Both the position numbers and the translations under genes were made by a program. DNA of 7,212 nt from Savagea sp. (lineage in GTDB: Bacteria; Bacillota; Bacilli; Bacillales_A; Planococcaceae). Positions within the stretch are counted from its first letter, which is position 1. The number at the start of each line of letters is the position of its first letter. The notes beneath the pieces are model-generated. The model worked only from the letters and a program-made list of their open reading frames with translations. It did not search any database and was not told where the DNA came from. Below, piece after piece: positions 1 through 4,080 of this stretch. Location: positions 1 to 7,212 of the forward strand of contig JASLHQ010000026.1 in the NCBI GenBank assembly GCA_030152265.1. Direction: 5' to 3'.

Positions 1-360
1 ATTTTTATTCACGTATATATGGACCGTGTGACGTCGCCAACGAAGCAAATTGATGCGATGATTATAGGGTTGGAAAATGACGATTATGAAATGTTTGCAA
101 AAGCGGTAGGAGCTCCTCTCGAACTGGATGAGGAAGCACAACAACTCGTGCTCGATTATATGAAAGATCAATCATTATCTGAGTTTAAAAAGCGAACGAC
201 GCGCATTACAGCACGCGCTAAACGCGATAGTAAAAATACATACGTCCATCACGAGGATGGCAGTGCGATTTTAGACGTTAAAGTGAGCAAATATAATATA
301 TTTTATAACAAGGTAGAAGTTGAATTGCGCGAACCGGTACTCGACTGGATAACATCTTAA
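1..360 (+). CDS. Partial small membrane protein, single TcaA-type extracellular domain (5' end missing)
   Basis: The reading frame is open from base 1 to the TAA at 358-360. The ATG at 19 has no ribosome binding site, and the codons before it read IFIHVY, which look like the end of a membrane helix. The true start is therefore left of the window, and only 119 residues are visible. The visible part lines up by eye with residues about 134-240 of the TcaA-like protein at 1225-2808. The TM end and linker (IHVYMDRVTS against AHFIVQSMLD), the KxID pair, the D-x-x-x-F that follows, and a closing aromatic strand (YNIFYNKVEVEL against KKWFIYDTIDIV) all match in order. It also shares HEDGS with the protein at 3012-3446. 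I infer a membrane-anchored extracytoplasmic domain of unknown function. Whether a zinc ribbon precedes the helix cannot be seen. It is convergent with the operon on the minus strand. Confidence 0.75.
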   Translation: MFIHVYMDRVTSPTKQIDAMIIGLENDDYEMFAKAVGAPLELDEEAQQLVLDYMKDQSLSEFKKRTTRITARAKRDSKNTYVHHEDGSAILDVKVSKYNIFYNKVEVELREPVLDWITS

Positions 361-386
361 ATGAAAATGCGAACAAATAATTAAAA

Positions 387-436
387 AATAGACACTCTAT
401 TCACTCGAAAAGTGCGAGAAGAATAGAGTGTCTATT
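387..436. terminator. Bidirectional factor-independent terminator
   Basis: A perfect 16-bp stem has AATAGACACTCTATTC at 387-402 pairing with 421-436. A nested CTCG/CGAG stem (404-407 and 415-418) sits inside the loop. Six T's (438-443) follow on the plus strand. On the minus strand the stem runs into the complement of the A tract at 383-388. It lies between convergent genes and should end both. Confidence 0.93.
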
Positions 437-445
437 ATTTTTTAT

Positions 446-1213
446 TTACCAATCCCAGAACATTTCATCGAGAATATCTTCGATTGGAATACCTGCAATC
501 GTTTGGTCGATTAACATGAGAATGTAAATGTAGTATACGAGCCAAATCGTTAACATTAAAATGATGTTGACGATAATCGGATCAATTTTGATTGGGTTTG
601 AGAAAATAGTGCGATTCAGTAAATAGAACGGTAAAATGTAAAACAGGAACATAAGTGTTGCGAAAAATAACAACGTTATAAATGTTGGCAATAAACCGAT
701 AAAACGTAAAATACCGATTGCTAAAAATAGTGCGATAAAATAAGAAGCATTTGAACCGGTATGTTCGAGCATCTGTTTAAACTGGAAGCCATTTCCGCTT
801 ATAAATGTTCCGAAAGAAATAGCTAAAACGAGAAGTACATAAAGGATGATCAGTAAAAATAAAAGTAAGAAAAATGTTTTAAAGAAAAACCCAAATTTTC
901 CTTCGTATAACATCGGTGAAACTGGAACGTAAAACAGCGTTGTAAATGCGAACGCCATCGTGATGAACAACACGAGCAAGTTTAATAAACTATGTTTTGA
1001 ATGTTGTCCAGGCTCTTGGAATGAAAGGCTCGGATTTTTTAAGACGCGCATGAAAAACTGGAAATACACTTGTGACTGTTGTTTTAAAGCTTCGACTTGT
1101 GGATTCGGTTGTTGCGGGTTCGTAGGTGTTGTTTGTTCACCCATTGGATTTCCACATTTACCGCAAAATGCCCCAGATTGTTGTGGGTTTCCACACTTTG
1201 AACAATATTGCAT
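446..1213 (-). CDS. Zinc-ribbon membrane protein with about five TM helices (Yip1-like topology)
   Basis: This is a 255-residue protein. Residues 4-20 form a short zinc ribbon with CxxC pairs at C4/C7 and C17/C20. A Gln/Pro/Asn-rich linker (about 22-45) follows, then about five hydrophobic helices at roughly 76-97, 110-137, 157-174, 176-198 and 213-236. The tail is short and acidic and ends in FWDW. An N-terminal zinc ribbon before a five-helix bundle resembles Firmicute zinc-ribbon/Yip1-type proteins of unknown function. I assign the architecture with confidence but not a named family. It is the second gene of an operon: its start lies 11 bases after the stop of the TcaA-like gene, and its Shine-Dalgarno overlaps that stop. 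Both proteins carry the same kind of N-terminal zinc ribbon, so a shared complex or shared cytoplasmic partner is a reasonable inference. The ribbon is expected on the cytoplasmic side. Confidence 0.85.
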   Translation of the reverse strand: MQYCSKCGNPQQSGAFCGKCGNPMGEQTTPTNPQQPNPQVEALKQQSQVYFQFFMRVLKNPSLSFQEPGQHSKHSLLNLLVLFITMAFAFTTLFYVPVSPMLYEGKFGFFFKTFFLLLFLLIILYVLLVLAISFGTFISGNGFQFKQMLEHTGSNASYFIALFLAIGILRFIGLLPTFITLLFFATLMFLFYILPFYLLNRTIFSNPIKIDPIIVNIILMLTIWLVYYIYILMLIDQTIAGIPIEDILDEMFWDW

Positions 1214-1220
1214 AAATTAG

Positions 1221-1226
1221 CCTCCT
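1221..1226 (-). promoter_or_regulatory. Ribosome binding site overlapping the upstream stop codon
   Basis: AGGAGG (complement of CCTCCT) lies 7 bases before the ATG at 1213. It shares bases 1225-1226 with the TAG stop (1225-1227) of the TcaA-like gene. A ribosome ending on the first gene would sit on the Shine-Dalgarno of the second, so translational coupling is likely. Confidence 0.9.
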
Positions 1227-2808
1227 AAGATCGATTTGTTTGTTTAATTGAAATGTCTGTAATGTACAGTTGACCGTCAATAATTTGTACTGTGTATTCT
1301 TTCGTTCGATTGTATTTCGTCGTTTTGCCATCATAGAAGTCAAATGCTTCAACTGAAGTGAAGACGAATGTCGTATCGGTTTGTGATAAGAGCGACGTAT
1401 CGAAACGATAGAAGTTGTATACAGCGCTAGGTGCTGTGCCGTTAACGAATTTTGCATATTCTTGTTGAATTTTCGAGTTAGGTGGGAAGTATTCTAAAAT
1501 GTAACTTGCATTTGAGAAGTTTAATCCCGTTTCGAAATCTTCGCGGAAATTCGTAATAAATTGTTCTGCTTCTTTTACTGTAAAGCGTGCTGGGAATATT
1601 TTTTGAAGCAATTCTGAATCGAAGCTAACATCGACGAATTGAGGATTTTTACCGTCCACAGTCGCCTCAGCTGATTGAATCGTTTCTCCTTCGCGTTCTA
1701 ATTCAAGCTGTAATTTGACTGGTTTGTCACTTTTGAAAAATGGAATCGTTAAAATTTCATCCAGTGATTTCCAAGAAATATCGGATTTCTCTCCGTTAAC
1801 GAGTAAAGTGAGCGTTCCAGGATCTAATTCGTGTTGAATATTTGTTTGTAAGACGATGCCAAATTGTTCAGATGAAAAAGTTTCTTCCCATTCGCCAGAC
1901 GGTGTAATCGTAATCGGATAACTCATTTCTTTGTCGCCGAACGGAATATCGTCTGCTTGAACAGTTACTTCGTATTGGCCGACTAAAAATGTCCCGACTG
2001 TTTTTAATTCATCTGTCAACGTATATTTTTCTCCATATACGTCGAGTTTTAATGATGGGAAGTCGGTATTTGCTTGCCACGCATATGAGTTCGGAACGAT
2101 GTCGATCGTATCGTAAATGAACCATTTTTTCGGTTCGATATAGCCGAATGTTTCGCCATTCGAATCGTTCACCGTTGCGTAAAAGTCATTGTTCGTCATA
2201 CTCAACGCTTGAAGCAATTCACGTTTCAATTCATTGCTCGTAAAGTTTTGTTCTTCGTAGTATTGAAAGAATGATTTCGGTTCGTAAATAATGCCTTGTT
2301 TCACTGTTAAATGATTGAACATCGCTTCATCTTTTGCTTCATATGCTGCGACGACTTGGTCGATTTTTTTCATCGGATCGAGCATGCTTTGTACGATGAA
2401 ATGAGCGACAATGATAACGGCGATGAGAGATACTACAATACCTATTCCAATTTTTGCACCTGTCGACATCGGTTTTTTTGGAGTCGTTTGTTGAGGTGGA
2501 ATTGGTGGCACTGGTGGTGGTGTACTCGATTGTTCAGCTTGTTGTTGTTCAATGATTGGTGGTTTTTGGTCTGGAGCAGGAGGGACGACAGGAATATCGG
2601 GTGGCGGAGCATCTCCAATGCCAGTAGGAGCGTCTTCAACTGCTACATCTTCTGGAAGTTCAGCTTGCAAGTGTTCATCTTCTAAAGCTTGCGCTTGTTC
2701 AGTCGGCGTATCATTCCGTTCAGGCGATGAAATTGGCTGTCCACAAGAAGAACAAAATTTCATGTTAGGATCCAAAGTAGCCCCACAATTTGTACAAAAT
2801 TGTTTCAT
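1225..2808 (-). CDS. TcaA-like zinc-ribbon envelope protein
   Basis: This is 527 residues from the chosen start MKQFC. Residues 5-22 are a zinc ribbon (C5/C8, C19/C22). Residues 23-113 are an acidic, then strongly proline-rich linker. A single membrane helix spans about 119-138, giving a cytoplasmic ribbon and a large outer part. Residues about 143-245 form the membrane-proximal domain ending in KKWFIYDTIDIV. Beta-rich domains follow at about 246-395, and the C-terminus (about 408-522) looks like an NTF2-like fold. This order is that of the TcaA family (S. aureus TcaA, B. subtilis YvbJ), linked in staphylococci to glycopeptide susceptibility and wall teichoic acid. A wall-related role here is inferred from family. 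An in-frame ATG 13 codons upstream (2847) is rejected, because AAAAGGAG sits 7 bases before the ATG at 2808. This is the first gene of the operon. The call as TcaA-like is firm; orthology to tcaA itself is not shown. Confidence 0.9.
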   Translation of the reverse strand: MKQFCTNCGATLDPNMKFCSSCGQPISSPERNDTPTEQAQALEDEHLQAELPEDVAVEDAPTGIGDAPPPDIPVVPPAPDQKPPIIEQQQAEQSSTPPPVPPIPPQQTTPKKPMSTGAKIGIGIVVSLIAVIIVAHFIVQSMLDPMKKIDQVVAAYEAKDEAMFNHLTVKQGIIYEPKSFFQYYEEQNFTSNELKRELLQALSMTNNDFYATVNDSNGETFGYIEPKKWFIYDTIDIVPNSYAWQANTDFPSLKLDVYGEKYTLTDELKTVGTFLVGQYEVTVQADDIPFGDKEMSYPITITPSGEWEETFSSEQFGIVLQTNIQHELDPGTLTLLVNGEKSDISWKSLDEILTIPFFKSDKPVKLQLELEREGETIQSAEATVDGKNPQFVDVSFDSELLQKIFPARFTVKEAEQFITNFREDFETGLNFSNASYILEYFPPNSKIQQEYAKFVNGTAPSAVYNFYRFDTSLLSQTDTTFVFTSVEAFDFYDGKTTKYNRTKEYTVQIIDGQLYITDISIKQTNRS

Positions 2809-2815
2809 CTCATTT

Positions 2816-2823
2816 CTCCTTTT
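2816..2823 (-). promoter_or_regulatory. Ribosome binding site fixing the TcaA-like start
   Basis: On the minus strand AAAAGGAG is followed 7 bases later by the ATG at 2808. No comparable site precedes the longer in-frame start at 2847. The site therefore shortens the protein to MKQFC and places the first zinc-ribbon cysteine at residue 5, as in the neighbouring zinc-ribbon protein (residue 4). Confidence 0.88.
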
Positions 2824-2859
2824 CTTACGATATTTGCCAAATAACAATTGACACTATTC

Positions 2860-2868
2860 ATGATAGCA
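2860..2868 (-). promoter_or_regulatory. Candidate extended -10 promoter for the tcaA-like operon
   Basis: The minus strand reads TGCTATCAT, an extended -10 (TGn plus TATCAT, 5 of 6 to consensus). A start near 2853 would leave a leader of about 45 bases. No good -35 lies at the usual distance. A TTGACA on the same strand (2876-2871) is too close to serve this -10. The assignment rests on the motif and position only. Confidence 0.35.
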
Positions 2869-2932
2869 TATGTCAACAAAATCTCCCATACCAATTACAT
2901 AAATAGGGAGAAGGTGGACATTTGAACATCTG

Positions 2933-2966
2933 TTGACAATTTCACAAATTACACAAAAACTACACA
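2933..2966 (+). promoter_or_regulatory. Possible promoter for the 3012-3446 gene (perfect -35, poor -10)
   Basis: A consensus TTGACA at 2933-2938 points at the gene at 3012, but no convincing -10 follows at 16-18 bases. The nearest candidates are AAACTA (18-base gap) and TACACA (22-base gap). A weak, activator- or repressor-controlled promoter is possible. The WalR-box-like repeat lies directly downstream of this -35. Confidence 0.3.
2948..2964 (-). promoter_or_regulatory. WalR-box-like direct repeat
   Basis: The minus strand reads TGTAGT-TTTTG-TGTAAT. The published WalR (YycF) consensus in Bacilli is TGTWAH-N5-TGTWAH; this has the right spacing and one mismatch (G at position 5 of the first half). 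It lies in the divergent region, about 140 bases before the TcaA-like start and about 50 before the start at 3012. WalR controls cell-wall genes, which fits the neighbours, but a site in AT-rich DNA can arise by chance. Confidence 0.35.
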
Positions 2967-2998
2967 AAGGATTCGTATGTTAGCAATAGTAGAAATAA

Positions 2999-3004
2999 AG
3001 GAGG
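2999..3004 (+). promoter_or_regulatory. Perfect ribosome binding site supporting a TTG start
   Basis: AGGAGG is 7 bases before the TTG at 3012. The strong site compensates for the weak start codon. The ATGs at 3057 and 3078 would cut into or remove the membrane helix, so the TTG is the better start. Confidence 0.88.
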
Positions 3005-3011
3005 AGTCGTT

Positions 3012-3446
3012 TTGAAACGAGAATTCGGTTGGATTGCAGCATTTATCGTTGTCTTCATGATCGGTGGACACTTTTATATGAATAGTATTACGACGTTCAA
3101 ACATACGGGAGATCCGATATTGCAAACGATTCGTGATGATGATCAAGTCGCATTTTTCCGTGAATTGAAAATTGAAGTCGTCGATTTAGAAGCAGCAACA
3201 GCTTATTTCGAAAAGACGAAACAACAAGACCTCAATCAGTTAAAAGAAAGAATGTTAGAGGTCGAACAAGTCGTTTATGAAACAGACCGCCCAGCGCTCG
3301 TCGAACATGAAGATGGCTCACAACAGTTTTTACTGTTCCCGAAAACATGGCTTTGGTTTTACCATTCGATTGACGTTCAAGCTCCTATTTCTGTGAGAGA
3401 GACGATTGAACAAGCGACGTTTGAAGATAAGGCGAAAAGAAAATAG
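3012..3446 (+). CDS. Small single-helix membrane protein, stand-alone TcaA-type domain
   Basis: This is a 144-residue protein starting with TTG behind a perfect Shine-Dalgarno. After KREFG a membrane helix spans about residues 7-23 and leads into about 115 outward-facing residues. By eye, GHFYMNSITT matches AHFIVQSMLD of the TcaA-like protein. The alpha-helical middle with D-x-x-x-F-F spacing and the closing KTWLWFYHSIDVQ match KKWFIYDTIDIV at the same distance from the helix. There is no zinc ribbon and there are none of the later TcaA domains. HEDGS is shared with the partial protein at 1-360. The tail is basic (DKAKRK). It is transcribed away from the TcaA operon, shares its control region, and is monocistronic because a terminator follows at once. 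I infer a partner or competitor of the TcaA-like protein in the envelope; no function is known to me. Confidence 0.85.
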   Translation: MKREFGWIAAFIVVFMIGGHFYMNSITTFKHTGDPILQTIRDDDQVAFFRELKIEVVDLEAATAYFEKTKQQDLNQLKERMLEVEQVVYETDRPALVEHEDGSQQFLLFPKTWLWFYHSIDVQAPISVRETIEQATFEDKAKRK

Positions 3447-3457
3447 TAATACGATAC

Positions 3458-3501
3458 AAAAACTTAGATGCAGGACTAAAGGTCTTATATCTAAGTTTTT
3501 T
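3458..3501 (+). terminator. Terminator of the 3012-3446 gene
   Basis: A 12-bp perfect stem pairs AAAAACTTAGAT (3458-3469) with ATCTAAGTTTTT (3489-3500), and the T run continues to 3501. The loop carries a weak second pairing (GAC/GTC). It begins 11 bases after the TAG stop. The A tract on the left arm may also give some minus-strand activity. Confidence 0.9.
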
Positions 3502-3605
3502 ATATGCTGAAAAATTAAGAAAATAGTAGGGAAAAAGAAGAGAGATTCACTGAAAAATGTGTAAAAAAGAGAAAGGGAGATAATAGAAAAATTACGTATT
3601 AAACA

Positions 3606-3634
3606 TTGACATAGGAATGTTTGCTAGTTATTTG
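3606..3634 (+). promoter_or_regulatory. Candidate promoter ahead of the hairpin series
   Basis: TTGACA (3606-3611), an exact 17-base spacer, then TATTTG (3629-3634). The -35 is perfect and the -10 keeps only TAT. A start near 3641 would transcribe the three hairpins and, if not terminated at 3857, read on to the YhgE gene. Confidence 0.35.
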
Positions 3635-3668
3635 AAGGAAGAACATAGAAGTAATAAAATTAAAAAGG

Positions 3669-3735
3669 CCCTTAACCTGCCAGAGTAGGAAAACTTATTT
3701 CCGGGAAAAAGAAATAAGTCGTAACAGGTTAAGGG
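3669..3735. repeat. Large two-part inverted repeat (hairpin 1)
   Basis: The outer arms CCCTTAACCTG (3669-3679) and CAGGTTAAGGG (3725-3735) are perfect over 11 bp. The inner arms ACTTATTTC (3693-3701) and GAAATAAGT (3711-3719) are perfect over 9 bp, closing a 9-base loop. The internal loop is uneven (13 and 5 bases). AAAAAG occurs on both flanks (3662-3667 and 3739-3744). On the minus strand the outer stem is followed by a T run, so it could terminate leftward transcription. It could also be a short non-autonomous repeat or part of a structured RNA. Confidence 0.85.
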
Positions 3736-3757
3736 GTCAAAAAGAGATTAAGAGACT

Positions 3758-3813
3758 TCTATAGGCTACATTGATTAGGATAATAGGATTAATCTTTAAA
3801 GTAGCTCTATAGA
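3758..3813. repeat. Inverted repeat (hairpin 2)
   Basis: TCTATAGGCTAC (3758-3769) pairs with GTAGCTCTATAGA (3801-3813) over 12 bp with a single bulged T. Inside, GATTA (3773-3777) pairs with TAATC (3790-3794). There is no T tract on either side, so it is not a terminator. Its position between two other hairpins suggests a shared transcript. Confidence 0.7.
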
Positions 3814-3831
3814 TAATTAGATTATAAAACT

Positions 3832-3857
3832 AAAGTCCTTATTTTTCAAGGACTTTT
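3832..3857. terminator. Hairpin 3, possible weak terminator or attenuator
   Basis: A perfect 9-bp stem pairs AAAGTCCTT (3832-3840) with AAGGACTTT (3848-3856) across a 7-base loop. Only four T's close the plus-strand side (3854-3857), so termination would be inefficient or conditional. It could end a short RNA starting near 3641 or attenuate read-through to the YhgE gene. Confidence 0.55.
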
Positions 3858-3875
3858 GAATTAATTAGTAAATAA

Positions 3876-3892
3876 ACATATACGATATATGT
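3876..3892. promoter_or_regulatory. Palindromic operator candidate
   Basis: ACATATA-CGA-TATATGT is a perfect 7-bp inverted repeat with a 3-base centre. A compact 17-base dyad ahead of a membrane-protein gene is the form of many repressor operators. No regulator gene lies in the window, so the binding protein is unknown. Confidence 0.4.
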
Positions 3893-3934
3893 CAAAAATT
3901 TTAACTTTTAAAATGAAATTTGCGTAAAAATAAA

Positions 3935-3955
3935 AATAATATTATTTCGAAATAA
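3935..3955. promoter_or_regulatory. Two overlapping perfect palindromes
   Basis: AATAATATTATT (3935-3946) and TTATTTCGAAATAA (3942-3955) are both perfect palindromes, of 12 and 14 bases, sharing five bases. The second has a TTCGAA core. They may be operator half-sites or only a product of AT richness; the 14-base one is the less likely to be chance. Confidence 0.35.
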
Positions 3956-3980
3956 GAAATAATAGGAAAGTGAATATGTG

Positions 3981-4055
3981 TTCAATGGCTTTTCTCCATT
4001 AATTCATGTAAAATGATAGCCATTCAAATAGACTCGATTTACATTTTAGTAATGG
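3981..4055 (+). promoter_or_regulatory. Interleaved inverted repeats before the YhgE gene
   Basis: Pair A is TTCAATGGCT (3981-3990) with AGCCATTCAA (4018-4027), 9 of 10 paired. Pair B is CCATT-N5-ATGTAAA (3996-4012) with TTTACAT-N6-AATGG (4038-4055). The order is A, B, A', B', so in RNA the two stems would exclude each other or form a pseudoknot. The block ends 14 bases before the Shine-Dalgarno at 4070. In DNA the same pattern could be overlapping protein sites. Confidence 0.5.
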
Positions 4056-4069
4056 AATGATTGAAGATG

Positions 4070-4074
4070 AGGAG
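4070..4074 (+). promoter_or_regulatory. Ribosome binding site of the YhgE/Pip gene
   Basis: AGGAG lies 6 bases before the ATG at 4081. The start agrees with the family, because the N-terminal cytoplasmic stretch and first membrane helix follow directly. Confidence 0.88.
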
Positions 4075-4080
4075 ATCGAT

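Larger units (their letters stand above)
3447..4080. other. Gene-free AT-rich region with hairpins and palindromes
   Basis: No reading frame of convincing length or with a spaced ribosome binding site was found on either strand. In order, the stretch holds the terminator of the upstream gene, a purine-rich segment (about 3510-3600), a possible promoter (3606-3634), three hairpins (3669-3735, 3758-3813, 3832-3856), two palindromic groups (3876-3892, 3935-3955), interleaved inverted repeats (3981-4055) and the YhgE ribosome binding site. It is visibly richer in A and T than the genes on either side. Confidence 0.8.

Noticed and set aside
19..360. Taking the ATG at 19 as the start of a complete small protein
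   Set aside because: There is no ribosome binding site, the frame stays open to base 1, and the preceding codons read as the end of a membrane helix that aligns with the two related proteins.
361..384. Seven-codon frame MKMRTNN just after the first gene
   Set aside because: It is too short, has no ribosome binding site, and leads directly into the terminator.
2809..2847. A 13-codon longer start for the TcaA-like protein
   Set aside because: The extension would be translated through the strong AAAAGGAG site that serves the ATG at 2808; it has no site of its own and pushes the zinc ribbon away from the N-terminus.
2311..2851. Plus-strand frames rich in Trp, Cys, Ser or Gly opposite the TcaA-like gene
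   Set aside because: They are shadows of its proline-rich linker and zinc ribbon; no ribosome binding site, and composition is unlike a real protein.
3617..3688. A 23-residue frame (MFASYLKEEHRSNKIKK...) ahead of hairpin 1, possibly a leader peptide
   Set aside because: The AGGA touches the ATG with no spacer, and the frame overlaps the candidate promoter; there is nothing beyond an open frame to support it.
3711..3732. AAGTCGTAACAGG resembles the 3' end of 16S rRNA (AAGTCGTAACAAGG)
   Set aside because: The match stops after about a dozen bases, no other rRNA sequence surrounds it, and the stretch is explained by the hairpin arms.
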